Origin: an uncultured Pelagibacteraceae bacterium | GTDB lineage: Bacteria; Pseudomonadota; Alphaproteobacteria; Pelagibacterales; Pelagibacteraceae | Reading direction: 5' to 3' | Assembly (NCBI GenBank): GCA_902532225.1 | Contig: CACAHI010000001.1 | Location: 1 to 64,000 of the forward strand | Length of the DNA stretch: 64,000 nt | Part shown: positions 36,352 to 45,416 of the stretch, one piece after another | Position numbering within the stretch: position 1 is the stretch's first letter | Layout of the letters: each line of letters starts with the position of its first letter | Position numbers and translations under genes: made by a program | The notes under the pieces: generated by a model | What the model saw: only the letters and a program-made list of their open reading frames with translations | Database searches by the model: none | What the model was told of the DNA's origin: nothing

Positions 36352-36674
36352 CTTACATAGTTAATGAAAAATGTATTAAATGTAAACTTATGGACTGCGT
36401 GGAAGTCTGTCCTGTGGATTGTTTTTATGAGGGAAAAAATATGCTTGTAATTAAACCTGATGAGTGTATAGATTGTGGCGTTTGCGAACCTGAATGTCCA
36501 GTGGACGCAATAGAACCTGACACTAATAATGGTATAGAAAAATGGTTAGAAATAAATACAAAATATTCAGAAATTTGGCCAAATATTTCAGAGAAAAAAG
36601 ATCCACCAAAAGATAACGAAAAATACAAAGATGAAAAAGATAAATATAAAAAATATTTTAAAGAAAACATTTAA
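36348..36674 (+). CDS. fdxA: Seven-iron ferredoxin (ferredoxin II, FdxA)
   Basis: A small electron carrier of 108 residues with [3Fe-4S] and [4Fe-4S] clusters. Cysteines are seen in [19 protein letters not shown] and [18 protein letters not shown]. This arrangement and the C-terminal [18 protein letters not shown] segment are typical of alphaproteobacterial FdxA. It ends in a charged lysine/aspartate-rich tail. Its last 44 bases overlap the reading frame of carD. Confidence 0.92.
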   Translation: MTYIVNEKCIKCKLMDCVEVCPVDCFYEGKNMLVIKPDECIDCGVCEPECPVDAIEPDTNNGIEKWLEINTKYSEIWPNISEKKDPPKDNEKYKDEKDKYKKYFKENI

Positions 36675-37476
36675 AAAAAAAACAAAAATTAAAGTTAAAA
36701 AAAAAATTAAAAAAGTTAAAAAAGTTAAAATTAAAAAAGTTGCAGAAAAAAAAATAGCTTTAAAAAAAGTTAGAAAAGATACATCCACAAAACCAAACGA
36801 AAAATTTAGAGTTTTAAAAAGTACAGACCAAAAACCAGAAATAAAAAAAATAAAAAAACAAGAATCTCAAAAAAAGGAATATAAACCAAATCAATATGTT
36901 GTGTATCCAAAACATGGAGTTGGAAAAATATTAAGAATTGACACTGTGACTATTGGGGGAATAGAAGTTCAATGTTATATTGTAAAATTTGAAAAAGATA
37001 AGGCAGAAGGATTTGTTCCTATAAATAAACAATCACATTTAAGACCTTTATCCACAATTAATCAGGTTAACAAATCTATCTACATATTAAAAAGTAAACC
37101 AAAAATTAAAAGATCGATGTGGAGCAGAAGAGCACAAGAATATGAACAAAAAATAAATTCAGGAAAAGTATATGAGTTAGCCGAAGTTGTAAGAGATTTA
37201 AATAAAGGTGATGACATCATGGTTGACCAGTCTTACAGCGAAAGGCAATTATTTGAAAAAGCTTATGAAAGAATTTTAAACGAGTTTCAAATTGTTTTAA
37301 AAATTTCACATGAAGATACTCAAAAAAAATTAGATAAAGCATTAAAAAGAAACTTAGTCACACCAGGATCTACACCAGAAACAAAACCTCAAAAATCGAA
37401 AATAACAGATACAGAGGTGGCTGACGATCAAACTGTAGAGACATCACCGGGAGCCACAGTAGAAGACGAGGATTAA
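36631..37476 (+). CDS. carD: CarD/CdnL-type RNA polymerase-binding regulator with lysine-rich N-terminus
   Basis: The CarD domain ([18 protein letters not shown], then [16 protein letters not shown], about 86-150) binds the RNA polymerase beta subunit and stabilises open promoter complexes; the helical part ([20 protein letters not shown]) touches DNA. The 281-residue product is much longer than the usual 160-170. An N-terminal extension of about 85 residues has 25 lysines in its first 50, and an acidic tail ends the protein. The ATG lies inside fdxA and has no clear ribosome binding site, so the exact start is uncertain. A strong terminator follows. Confidence 0.87.
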   Translation: MKKINIKNILKKTFKKKTKIKVKKKIKKVKKVKIKKVAEKKIALKKVRKDTSTKPNEKFRVLKSTDQKPEIKKIKKQESQKKEYKPNQYVVYPKHGVGKILRIDTVTIGGIEVQCYIVKFEKDKAEGFVPINKQSHLRPLSTINQVNKSIYILKSKPKIKRSMWSRRAQEYEQKINSGKVYELAEVVRDLNKGDDIMVDQSYSERQLFEKAYERILNEFQIVLKISHEDTQKKLDKALKRNLVTPGSTPETKPQKSKITDTEVADDQTVETSPGATVEDED

Positions 37477-37478
37477 AA

Positions 37479-37518
37479 AAAAACGCTTCTCACACAAAAA
37501 GTTATGAGAAGCGTTTTT
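37479..37518. terminator. Bidirectional intrinsic terminator after carD
   Basis: A 14-bp stem (AAAAACGCTTCTCA/TGAGAAGCGTTTTT) with a 12-base loop, A-rich on one side and T-rich on the other. It therefore works for carD on the plus strand and for the tiny gene at 37533-37604 on the minus strand. Confidence 0.9.
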
Positions 37519-37532
37519 AAAGAAAGAAATAT

Positions 37533-37604
37533 TTATCTTCTTCTTCTTCTTTTCTTAGCTTTCTTTTTAGCTTTTTTTTTAGCTTTTTTTCTTCTTTTAG
37601 CCAT
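37533..37604 (-). CDS. 23-residue lysine/arginine/alanine peptide
   Basis: The minus strand from the ATG at 37602-37604 encodes 23 residues of only M, A, K and R: MAKRRKKAKKKA, more AKKK repeats, and a final run of five arginines. A strong ribosome binding site GGGAG sits six bases before the ATG, and the terminator at 37479-37518 follows the stop, so the gene has a complete expression layout. The repeated AKKK pattern resembles histone H1-like tails and would bind nucleic acid. It is much too short for routine gene calling. Function is inferred from charge only. Confidence 0.7.
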   Translation of the reverse strand: MAKRRKKAKKKAKKKAKKRRRRR

Positions 37605-37793
37605 CTTTAGCTCCCTTATTTGTTAAACGAATCATTTGATTCGTAAATTAGTTTATTTTTATTTTTTTTGTTTAGTTATGTCAAATGTTTAATTTTAGAT
37701 ATTAAATTTAAAAAATTATTTTTTTAATTAAAAAAAAAAAATTAAAAAAAAGATAAGTAAATAGCGATTAATATACAGTTTTTAAAAACAAAA

Positions 37794-39524
37794 TTAATAA
37801 AGTTTTTCTAATTGTTTTTTATATTTTTCAGTAACTTTTTTTCTTTTTACTTTCATTGTTGGTGTTAATAAACCATTTTCAATAGAAAAATTTTCATCTA
37901 TTAAGTGAATTTTTTTTATTTTTTCTACTAAAGTTAATTTTTTATTTATATTTTCCATAATTTTATTTATCTTTTCTTTTTCTTTTAAAAATTCTTTATT
38001 AGGAACTATTAATGCTACTAAATAGTTTTTTTTATCGCCATAAACCATACATTGATCGATTTCTAATTCATTTGTGATCATATTTTCAATTTTAGCTGGT
38101 GAAATATTATCTCCTCCTGCGCTAACAATAATATCTTTTTTTCTATCTGTTATTTTCAAATAACCATCTTCTGGATTTATTTCTCCAATGTCGCCTGTGT
38201 GCAACCAACCATTTATTATAATTTTTTCTGTTTCTTCTTTTTTATTCCAGTACCCTAGCATTACATTTTCTCCCTTAACTAATATTTCTCCATCATCTGC
38301 AATTTTAACTTGATTGCCCTTAAAAGGTGGCCCTACGGTTTCTACCTTTATCTTATGTATTGGGTTGCAGCTAACTACAGGAGATGTTTCTGTTAAACCA
38401 TATCCTTGAAGAGTTGGTAGACCTATAGAATTAAGAAATTCTCCTATTTCTCTATCTAAGGCTCCTCCTCCAGAAACAAAAGCTTTTAAATTACCACCAA
38501 ACTGTTTTTTTATTTTTTTTCTTACCAATAAGTCAACTAATGAGTCTATTAATTTTTCAATAAAAGTCATTTTTTTACCTAGCAATCTTTTTTTGCCTAA
38601 TCGAATTGTTGCATCAATTAGTTTAGCTTTAAAACCAGTTTGTTTTTTTAAATTAAGATTTATTTTGTTATATAAATTTTGGTAAAATCTTGGAACAGCT
38701 GTCATAATGGTAGGTTTAGCCTCTGATATATTTTCTAAAAGTTTTTCTATTTTTTCAGCGTAAAAAACTTTTGCACCTACGGCTAATTGTACAAATTGAA
38801 CACAATGTTCATATGAATGTGAAAGAGGTAACCAAGTTAAAAAAACTGGTTTCTCATCAATCAGAGGTTTTAGAATTTCGCAAGCTCCTTCAATATTATT
38901 AAGTATTCCACCGTGACTTAAAATTACTCCTTTTGGATTGCCGCCAGTTCCTGAAGTATAAATTATACAAGCAGGTGAAGATCTTTTTAAATTATTTTCT
39001 TGTATTTCCGTTGTATCAGATAAATCATTTTTTATAATTGAGTCGAAATCAATGTATTGCTCTTTATTTTTTATTTCTAAATCATTAATAGCTATATCTA
39101 CTTTATCAAAAGTAATAATTTTTTTTATAAAATTTTTTTCATTAATAATTTTATTTAATTTTTTAAGCATATCATTATTGGAAACAATAACGACTGAAGG
39201 TTCACAATCTTCAATTAAATATCTATAATCATCTTCAGTATAAGTAGTATATGCTGGTACAGTTATGCCTCCTGACAAAATTATTGCCAGATCTGAGATG
39301 AACCATTCAGGCCTATTTTCTGAAACTAAAAGACATCTTTCTCCTTCCTTAATATATTCTTTAATTTTTTTAGATATTTTAAATATATTTTTTTTAGCTT
39401 GTCCCCATGTATAAATTTTTTTGTTATTTGGATTGAGCCAATGTAATAAAACATCATCAGAATTTTGTTTATCTGCCTGATAAAAAAATAATTCAATTAA
39501 ACTGTTAAACTTATCTAAGTTCAT
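37794..39524 (-). CDS. fadD: Long-chain acyl-CoA synthetase (AMP-forming)
   Basis: Activates fatty acids to acyl-CoA. The 576-residue protein has the P-loop YTSGTGGNPKGVILSHGG (Gly replacing the second Thr, as in some homologues), the linker YGLTETSPVVSCNP, and the adenylation motifs GWLHTGDIGEI and TDRKKDIIVSAGGDNISP. It is of the FAA1/AMP-forming type. Substrate chain length is not determined. It reads toward the basic-peptide gene, with tRNA-Leu just upstream on the same strand. Confidence 0.88.
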   Translation of the reverse strand: MNLDKFNSLIELFFYQADKQNSDDVLLHWLNPNNKKIYTWGQAKKNIFKISKKIKEYIKEGERCLLVSENRPEWFISDLAIILSGGITVPAYTTYTEDDYRYLIEDCEPSVVIVSNNDMLKKLNKIINEKNFIKKIITFDKVDIAINDLEIKNKEQYIDFDSIIKNDLSDTTEIQENNLKRSSPACIIYTSGTGGNPKGVILSHGGILNNIEGACEILKPLIDEKPVFLTWLPLSHSYEHCVQFVQLAVGAKVFYAEKIEKLLENISEAKPTIMTAVPRFYQNLYNKINLNLKKQTGFKAKLIDATIRLGKKRLLGKKMTFIEKLIDSLVDLLVRKKIKKQFGGNLKAFVSGGGALDREIGEFLNSIGLPTLQGYGLTETSPVVSCNPIHKIKVETVGPPFKGNQVKIADDGEILVKGENVMLGYWNKKEETEKIIINGWLHTGDIGEINPEDGYLKITDRKKDIIVSAGGDNISPAKIENMITNELEIDQCMVYGDKKNYLVALIVPNKEFLKEKEKINKIMENINKKLTLVEKIKKIHLIDENFSIENGLLTPTMKVKRKKVTEKYKKQLEKLY

Positions 39525-39531
39525 ATTTTTT

Positions 39532-39618
39532 TGGTGGGCGAAGAGAGAATCGAACTCTCACAGTATTGCTACCATTGGATTTTGAGTCCAACGCGTCTAC
39601 CAGTTCCGCCATTCGCCC
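39532..39618 (-). tRNA. tRNA-Leu(CAA)
   Basis: On the minus strand: acceptor GGGCGAA pairs with TTCGCCC, the anticodon stem TTGGA/TCCAA encloses loop CTCAAAA with anticodon CAA, and a long class II variable arm and T arm AGAGTTCGATTCTCT follow. The discriminator is A and CCA is encoded. It reads UUG. Confidence 0.95.
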
Positions 39619-39678
39619 TTTTAAACATTTTTTTAATAGTAATTGTATAAGTAAAAATATGATAATAAAACAATTTAA

Positions 39679-40284
39679 ATGATAAAGAAGATTTATAAAA
39701 AAACAATTGAATTAGCAGCTCACAAAAAATCAAAATTTTTTTTAGCTATTATATCTTTTATTGAGAGTTTTATTTTTCCCATACCTCCAGATGTTATAAT
39801 TATTCCTATGACTATAGCCAAAAAAAACGATTGGTTTAAAATAGCATTGGTAGCTACAACATTTTCTGTTTTAGGTGCGTGTCTAGGTTATTTTATAGGT
39901 TATGTTTTTTTTAACGAAATAGGTGTTATAATATTTGAGTTATATGGTGTAGATAATGTTTCCTTTTTGAAAGATAAAGTATCCTCAGAAGGGGGATTAT
40001 TAGCATGGATTACACTTCTTGCAGTTGCGGGTTTTAGTCCTGTACCATTTAAACTCTTAACAATTACCAGTGGATTTGTACATTTTAATTTATTTCTTTT
40101 TATAACCGTAAGTTTAATAACCAGAGGATCGAGGTTTTTTTTAATCGCATTTCTTATTGGAAATTTTGGAAATACGATGAAGAAGTTAATAGAAAAAAAA
40201 TTGATTAAGATTTCAATAATATTTTCAATTTTAATTATTTTATTTGCTACTTTTATTTACTACTTTTTAAAAAATTTTTTTTAA
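39679..40284 (+). CDS. VTT/DedA-family membrane protein (YqaA-like)
   Basis: A 201-residue inner-membrane protein with five or six hydrophobic segments and the SNARE-associated/VTT pattern FIESFIFPIPPDVIIIP, GACLGYFIGYVF and AVAGFSPVPFKLLTITSGF. Family members are linked to membrane homeostasis and lipid-carrier flipping. The short YqaA form fits the length. It lies three bases before dsbB in the same direction. Confidence 0.85.
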   Translation: MIKKIYKKTIELAAHKKSKFFLAIISFIESFIFPIPPDVIIIPMTIAKKNDWFKIALVATTFSVLGACLGYFIGYVFFNEIGVIIFELYGVDNVSFLKDKVSSEGGLLAWITLLAVAGFSPVPFKLLTITSGFVHFNLFLFITVSLITRGSRFFLIAFLIGNFGNTMKKLIEKKLIKISIIFSILIILFATFIYYFLKNFF

Positions 40285-40287
40285 CTT

Positions 40288-40767
40288 ATGAAAAACATTT
40301 TTAATATTAAATCATTTTTTTTGATTACATTAATAGTGTCTATTTTATCATTAATAACTGCAATTTATATTGAACATATAATTGAAATAAAACCGTGCAA
40401 ACTTTGTATATATCAAAGATTTCCTTATCTAGTAGCAATTTTTATATCATTTTTAGGATACTATTTTCCCAACAACATATTGTGGGTAAAATTACTTACA
40501 TTAATATTTGTAATTAGTTTTGTAATCTCAGGTTATCATGTGGGTATTGAAAATGAATTTTTTAAAGAATTTTCTGGATGCACAAATAAAAACATTAATT
40601 TATTGGATAAATCCGAAATACTAAATAGCCTTCAAAATGAGGTTATTAGTTGTAAAAACGTGAGTTTTAAAATATTAGGCATGTCACTTGCGACTATAAA
40701 TATGATTATTTCTTCTTTATTTGTAATTATATATCTTAAAATAATTCACAATGAAAAAAACAAATAA
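40288..40767 (+). CDS. dsbB: Disulfide bond formation protein B
   Basis: Membrane quinone reductase that reoxidises DsbA. It has 159 residues and four predicted helices. The first cysteine pair is in EIKPCKLCIYQRFPY and the second periplasmic pair is C-terminal (FSGCTNKN and VISCKNVSF), matching DsbB. The gene overlaps coq7 by 17 bases. Confidence 0.9.
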   Translation: MKNIFNIKSFFLITLIVSILSLITAIYIEHIIEIKPCKLCIYQRFPYLVAIFISFLGYYFPNNILWVKLLTLIFVISFVISGYHVGIENEFFKEFSGCTNKNINLLDKSEILNSLQNEVISCKNVSFKILGMSLATINMIISSLFVIIYLKIIHNEKNK

Positions 40768-41284
40768 AAAAAAATTAGAGCAAATAATAAGAGTCGATCA
40801 TGCTGGAGAACGTGGAGCAATAAAAATATATGAAGGACAACTGTTAGCTTTAAATACTTTGGTTAAGGATGAAAAATTAGAAAAAACCATAAAAGAAATG
40901 AAAGAACATGAAAAAGAGCATTGTGAATACTTTGAAAATGAAATTAAAAAAAGAAGAATTAAAAAAACAATTTTTCTTCCTCTGTGGGATTTGTTAGGAG
41001 TTAGTTTAGGATTTGGAAGTGTAATTTTGGGTAAAAAAGCTGCAATGCTATGTACAGCATCAGTTGAAGAAGTAATTGATGGACATTATCAAAGTCAATT
41101 AAATGAATTAAAAAAAGATGAAGAAAAACTTAAAAAAAAAATCACTAAGTTTAGAGCTGATGAAATTAATCATAAAAATATTGCATATGAAGAAGGAGCT
41201 ACTAAAGAAGGTTTATATTCATTTTTTGATAAAATTATTAAGACAGGATCAAGATTTGCAATTAATATTTCAAAAGAAATATAA
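40751..41284 (+). CDS. coq7: Demethoxyubiquinone hydroxylase
   Basis: Non-haem diiron monooxygenase for the penultimate step of ubiquinone synthesis. The 177-residue protein starts close to the family signature IIRVDHAGERGAIKIYEGQ, followed by EMKEHEKEHCEYF (ExxH), SVEEVIDGHYQSQL and FRADEINHKNIA (second ExxH), so all six metal ligands are present. It is a peripheral membrane enzyme. Together with ubiE and ubiB at 50111-52380 the window holds three ubiquinone genes. Confidence 0.92.
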   Translation: MKKTNKKKLEQIIRVDHAGERGAIKIYEGQLLALNTLVKDEKLEKTIKEMKEHEKEHCEYFENEIKKRRIKKTIFLPLWDLLGVSLGFGSVILGKKAAMLCTASVEEVIDGHYQSQLNELKKDEEKLKKKITKFRADEINHKNIAYEEGATKEGLYSFFDKIIKTGSRFAINISKEI

Positions 41285-41287
41285 ATT

Positions 41288-41851
41288 TTAAGGCTCTAAT
41301 TCAACATCCCAATACAAATGATCTAACCAACTTTTGTGTAAAAAATTGGGAGGGAAATTTTTTCCATTTTTATGCAAATCTTCAGTAGAAGGACGAAATG
41401 GTAATTGATTTAGCATCATTCCAGATTTAGATAATAATCTTCCACCTTTTTTAACGTTACAACAAGAACAAGCTGTTACTACATTGTCCCAGTCTGTTTT
41501 GCCTCCTTTTGATCTTGGTAATAGATGGTCAAATGTTAATTCTTTTTTACTACCGCAGTATTGACAACTAAACTTATCTCTTAAGAATACATTAAATCTT
41601 GTAAAGCTAGGGTTGGTTTGCGGTTTTACAAAACTTCTTAGAGCAATAACACTTGGAAGTTTCATGCTAAATGAAGGACTTCTTATAACTCTATCATAAT
41701 AACTCACTATCGAAACTCTATCTAAAAAAACAGATTTTATTGAATCTTGCCAACTCCATAAAGATAACGGGTAATAACTTAAAGGCCTATAGTCAGCATT
41801 TAAAACAAGCGCTGGGCATTTTTCAAGTGATAATGTTTGATCAATTGTCAT
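41288..41851 (-). CDS. HNH endonuclease-family protein
   Basis: A 187-residue protein with N-terminal VLNADYRPLSYYPLSLWSW and a McrA-like HNH zinc nuclease domain: FSCQYCGSKKELTFDHLLP, then SKGGKTDWDNVVTACSCCN. This two-part form is common as a single chromosomal gene in alphaproteobacteria and plants, with no known restriction partner. Function is unknown. It converges on coq7. Confidence 0.83.
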   Translation of the reverse strand: MTIDQTLSLEKCPALVLNADYRPLSYYPLSLWSWQDSIKSVFLDRVSIVSYYDRVIRSPSFSMKLPSVIALRSFVKPQTNPSFTRFNVFLRDKFSCQYCGSKKELTFDHLLPRSKGGKTDWDNVVTACSCCNVKKGGRLLSKSGMMLNQLPFRPSTEDLHKNGKNFPPNFLHKSWLDHLYWDVELEP

Positions 41852-41915
41852 AAGTTAATTAAGTCTAGCCTAATTGCAAATTAATATCAACCTGACAAAT
41901 TATTTTAAAAAAAAA

Positions 41916-42572
41916 TTAATAACCTAAGTTTTTTTTAATATATTTTAGAGCAAAACTCGAAGCTTCGGTTGAAATATGATGTTCACAGTTATGTAACATA
42001 TTAGTTTCTACTTCAATTTTGTTTCTTTCCAAAAAATCTTTTGCTTCTAACAAATTACTCGGTGAAACTACCTGATCCATATCGCCATGTAATAGTAAAA
42101 ATTTAGTTTTTGAAATTATTCTTGATGCAAGATTATTCTTATTAATTATTTTTCCGGAAAAACCAACTACACAACTAAATGGTTCATTTTCAATTAAACC
42201 AATATTGATTGCTAACATGCACCCTTGACTAAAACCGGATAAACATATTTTTGAGTTACCTAATCTATATACAGTCTTTACCTGATCAATAAATTCTTTT
42301 AACTTTTTTTCTGCTTTTAAAGATTGATCAAGAATATATTCTTCGTTTTCTTTTGATAAATCAAACCATTGGTAGCCGTTTGGATTAATTTCACATTTCT
42401 CATGTGCATTAGGACATAAAAATACAGTATTAGGCATAAAACGTTTCCAGTTGAGTGTAAGTATGCTTATATCTTTGCCATCTCCACCATAACCATGAAG
42501 CAAAATTACTGCATTTTTAATTTCTACATTATTTTCAGGATTGATTACTACTGTTTCAAGGCAAAATTTCAT
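41916..42572 (-). CDS. Phospholipase/carboxylesterase family hydrolase
   Basis: A 218-residue alpha/beta hydrolase: VILLHGYGGDGKDISILTL (oxyanion region), nucleophile elbow GFSQGCM, acid loop LHGDMDQVVSPS and terminal histidine in HNCEHHISTEA. Length and motifs fit the YpfH/acyl-protein-thioesterase-like family. There is no signal peptide. It is a lone gene divergent from argH; the substrate is unknown. Confidence 0.85.
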   Translation of the reverse strand: MKFCLETVVINPENNVEIKNAVILLHGYGGDGKDISILTLNWKRFMPNTVFLCPNAHEKCEINPNGYQWFDLSKENEEYILDQSLKAEKKLKEFIDQVKTVYRLGNSKICLSGFSQGCMLAINIGLIENEPFSCVVGFSGKIINKNNLASRIISKTKFLLLHGDMDQVVSPSNLLEAKDFLERNKIEVETNMLHNCEHHISTEASSFALKYIKKNLGY

Positions 42573-42685
42573 ATTTAATTTATTATGTTTTTTTATTAAA
42601 AAAATGTCTTACAATCAATTAATGCTTTCTTATATTTCAATTAAAGTTTTAGATTATTTAAATCTAAAGTATATAAATAACCAAT

Positions 42686-44080
42686 ATGAAGAAAAAAATA
42701 AAATCTATTTGGAGTACCAGAATTAACAAAAAAACCTCATCTTTATTCCAAAAAGTGGGGTCTTCTATCGAAGTAGATAAGAGATTATTTAAAGAAGATA
42801 TAGATGGATCAATAGCTCATGTGGAAATGCTTTGTAAACAAAAAATAATCTCTTTTAAAATTAAAAATAAAATAATTTGGGGTTTAAAAAAAATTGAAAA
42901 TGAAATTAAAAAAAAAAAATTCATTTTTAGAACTGAATATGAAGATATTCATATGAACATAGAAAAAAGATTATATGATATTATTGGTGAAGATGCAGGT
43001 TTCATGCATTCTGCTAGATCTAGAAATGACCAGGTTTTAACTGATTTAAAATTATGGATGAGAAAATCTACAATTGAACTGATTGAAGTATTAAAAAATT
43101 TAAATAAGCATTTTGTTAACTTAGCTGAAAAAAATGTTTATACAATTATGCCTGGATTTACTCATTTAAAAAATGCACAGCCAATTTCATTGGGTCATTA
43201 TTTGTTAGCATATGTGGAAATGTTTGACAGAGACTTAAATAGATTTAATTACAATTTAAATAATCTAAATGAAAGCCCTTTAGGTGTTGGAGCTTTATCA
43301 GGAACATCTTTTAATATTGATAGAAAATTTACAGCCAAAAAACTAAAATTTAAAAAAATTAGCAATAACTCTATAGATACAGTGTCAGATCGTGATTTCG
43401 CACTTGATTTTCTATTTTCTTGTGCAACTTGCACGATGCATATATCTCGATTATCAGAAGAATTTATTATTTGGAATTCTGATGCATTCAATTTCATATC
43501 TTTAAAAGATAGTTTAGTAACAGGATCTTCCATGATGCCACAAAAAAAAAATCCAGATCCACTAGAATATTTAAGAGGAAAAAGTGGCAACGCTTACGGT
43601 AATTTATTTTCAATGTTTACAATATTAAAAGGTTTACCGTTATCATATTTTAAAGATTTACAAGATGACAAAAACTTAATATTTAAATCATTTGATGATC
43701 TAAAAAATTCAATTTTAATTCTGAGTGAGATAATTAAAAATATTAATTTTAATAAAAAAAAAATGCTTCAATTGGCTTCTATTGGATATATTACATCAAC
43801 AGATTTAGCAGAACACATTGTGCAAAAATTGAAAATTCCATTTAGGAAATCTTATGAAATTACAGCAAAAATAGTAAATTATGCAGAAAAAAATAATAAA
43901 ACATTAGATCAAATTAGTATTAAGGAAATTAAAAAAATTGAAAAAAAATTAGACTCTGATGTTTTAAAAATTTTAAATCTAGAAAATTCAATAAAATCAA
44001 AGAAATCATATGGAGGAACATCTTTTGAAAATGTAAATAGAATGATAAAGAAATATAAAAAAGGAATTAATGTTAAATAA
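42686..44080 (+). CDS. argH: Argininosuccinate lyase
   Basis: Cleaves argininosuccinate to arginine and fumarate, the last step of arginine synthesis. The 464-residue protein has HSARSRNDQVLTDLKLWM, the AMPGFTHL-like IMPGFTHLKNAQPI, and the flexible signature loop GSSMMPQKKNPDPLEYLRGK with the catalytic serine. Length is normal. It overlaps lptM by 11 bases and is followed by lysA, a common alphaproteobacterial order. Confidence 0.95.
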   Translation: MKKKIKSIWSTRINKKTSSLFQKVGSSIEVDKRLFKEDIDGSIAHVEMLCKQKIISFKIKNKIIWGLKKIENEIKKKKFIFRTEYEDIHMNIEKRLYDIIGEDAGFMHSARSRNDQVLTDLKLWMRKSTIELIEVLKNLNKHFVNLAEKNVYTIMPGFTHLKNAQPISLGHYLLAYVEMFDRDLNRFNYNLNNLNESPLGVGALSGTSFNIDRKFTAKKLKFKKISNNSIDTVSDRDFALDFLFSCATCTMHISRLSEEFIIWNSDAFNFISLKDSLVTGSSMMPQKKNPDPLEYLRGKSGNAYGNLFSMFTILKGLPLSYFKDLQDDKNLIFKSFDDLKNSILILSEIIKNINFNKKKMLQLASIGYITSTDLAEHIVQKLKIPFRKSYEITAKIVNYAEKNNKTLDQISIKEIKKIEKKLDSDVLKILNLENSIKSKKSYGGTSFENVNRMIKKYKKGINVK

Positions 44081-44180
44081 AATATTATTTTTTGTACTAA
44101 TATCTATAGCTTTGTTTTCTTGTGGTAAAAAAGGGGATCCCGTCTACGAAGAGTCAAGATTAAAATTAGTTATTACTTAA
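44070..44180 (+). CDS. lptM: LptM (YifL-like) small lipoprotein
   Basis: A 36-residue outer-membrane lipoprotein. The signal peptide MLNKILFFVLISIALFSC ends in a lipobox (ALFSC), followed by GKKGDPVYEE, which matches the conserved CGxKGPLxxP-like start of LptM. LptM helps the LptDE lipopolysaccharide translocon mature. An AAGGA ribosome binding site lies five bases before the ATG, inside argH. Its position between argH and lysA is where it is usually found in this class. Confidence 0.8.
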   Translation: MLNKILFFVLISIALFSCGKKGDPVYEESRLKLVIT

Positions 44181-44191
44181 TAATAAACTTT

Positions 44192-45406
44192 ATGAAATAT
44201 AAAAATAAGAAACTTTATATAGAAAATTTACCTATCGAAAAATTAGCTAAAAAGTATGGCACTCCACTTTATTGTTATTCATTAAGCAAGATAAAAGATA
44301 ATATTACTAATTTTAAAAATAATTTTAAGTCAATAAATCCTACTATTTGTTTTTCTGTAAAATCTAATTCTAATATTCATTTATTAAAAATAATAAAAAA
44401 AATGGGATTAGGGGCTGATGTGGTTTCAAAAGGAGAGCTATTAAAAGTATTAAAAGTAGGAATGCACCCAAAAAAGATCGTTTTTTCTGGGGTTGGAAAA
44501 GACTATGATGAATTAGAGCTTGCGATTAAAAAAAAAATTTTACTAATAAATGTAGAATCTGAAAGTGAAATTAAACAAATAGAAAAAATTGCAAATAAAA
44601 GAAAAATTAAAGTAAATATTGGTATAAGGTTAAATCCTGATATTGATCCTTTAACTAACAGTAAAATTTCAACAGGAAGAAAAGAAGATAAATTTGGAAT
44701 TTCAAAAAAACAATTTGTTAAAATTGTAAAAAAAATTAAATCGTCAAAAAATTTAAATTTACAATGTTTAAGTGTTCATATTGGCAGTCAAATTACAAAT
44801 TATAAACCTTACTCAGAAATGCTTAATGTAATTGAAAATTTAATTAAAAAAACTAAACATAATTTTAATTATGTAGATTTAGGTGGAGGTATGGGTATTA
44901 AATATGAAAAAAATTCTAAAGAATTAAATTATCAAAAGTACAGTAGTTTAATAGGTAGATTTTTAAAGAAAAATAAAACAAAAATTATATTTGAACCTGG
45001 AAGATCAATAATAGGTGATGCGGGTATCCTCATAAGTAAAATAATTTATATTAAAGACGCAATTAAAATCAAATTTGTAATTATGGATGCGGCTATGAAT
45101 GATTTAATTAGACCAGCTTTATATGGCGCAAAACATGAAATTAAAGCTGTTAGAAAAAATAATATTAAAATTAATAAATTACATGAATTTGTTGGCCCAG
45201 TTTGTGAAACTAGTGACAAATTTTCTTCATTAAAAAAATACCAGAAACTAAATGAAAATGATTTTCTAGCAATTCATGATGTTGGAGCATATGGTATGGC
45301 TTTATCTTCAAATTATAATTTAAGAACCAAACCAGCTGAAATATTGGTAGATCGATCAAAAGTAAAGGTAATTACAAAACGTCAGCTTATTAAAAATTTA
45401 ATTTAA
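44192..45406 (+). CDS. lysA: Diaminopimelate decarboxylase
   Basis: Last step of lysine synthesis, from meso-diaminopimelate to lysine, with pyridoxal phosphate. The 404-residue protein has the PLP lysine in ICFSVKSNSN (about K57), SVHIGSQI, the glycine-rich phosphate loop VDLGGGMGI, IFEPGRSIIG and the partner-subunit cysteine motif FVGPVCETSDKF. Full length. It lies 11 bases after lptM in the same transcript. Confidence 0.95.
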   Translation: MKYKNKKLYIENLPIEKLAKKYGTPLYCYSLSKIKDNITNFKNNFKSINPTICFSVKSNSNIHLLKIIKKMGLGADVVSKGELLKVLKVGMHPKKIVFSGVGKDYDELELAIKKKILLINVESESEIKQIEKIANKRKIKVNIGIRLNPDIDPLTNSKISTGRKEDKFGISKKQFVKIVKKIKSSKNLNLQCLSVHIGSQITNYKPYSEMLNVIENLIKKTKHNFNYVDLGGGMGIKYEKNSKELNYQKYSSLIGRFLKKNKTKIIFEPGRSIIGDAGILISKIIYIKDAIKIKFVIMDAAMNDLIRPALYGAKHEIKAVRKNNIKINKLHEFVGPVCETSDKFSSLKKYQKLNENDFLAIHDVGAYGMALSSNYNLRTKPAEILVDRSKVKVITKRQLIKNLI

Positions 45407-45416
45407 TCATAAGTTA

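Noticed and set aside
37794-39524. Defective adenylation motif in fadD (SGTGG instead of SGTTG)
   Set aside because: This variant occurs in working members of the family, and all other motifs are intact.
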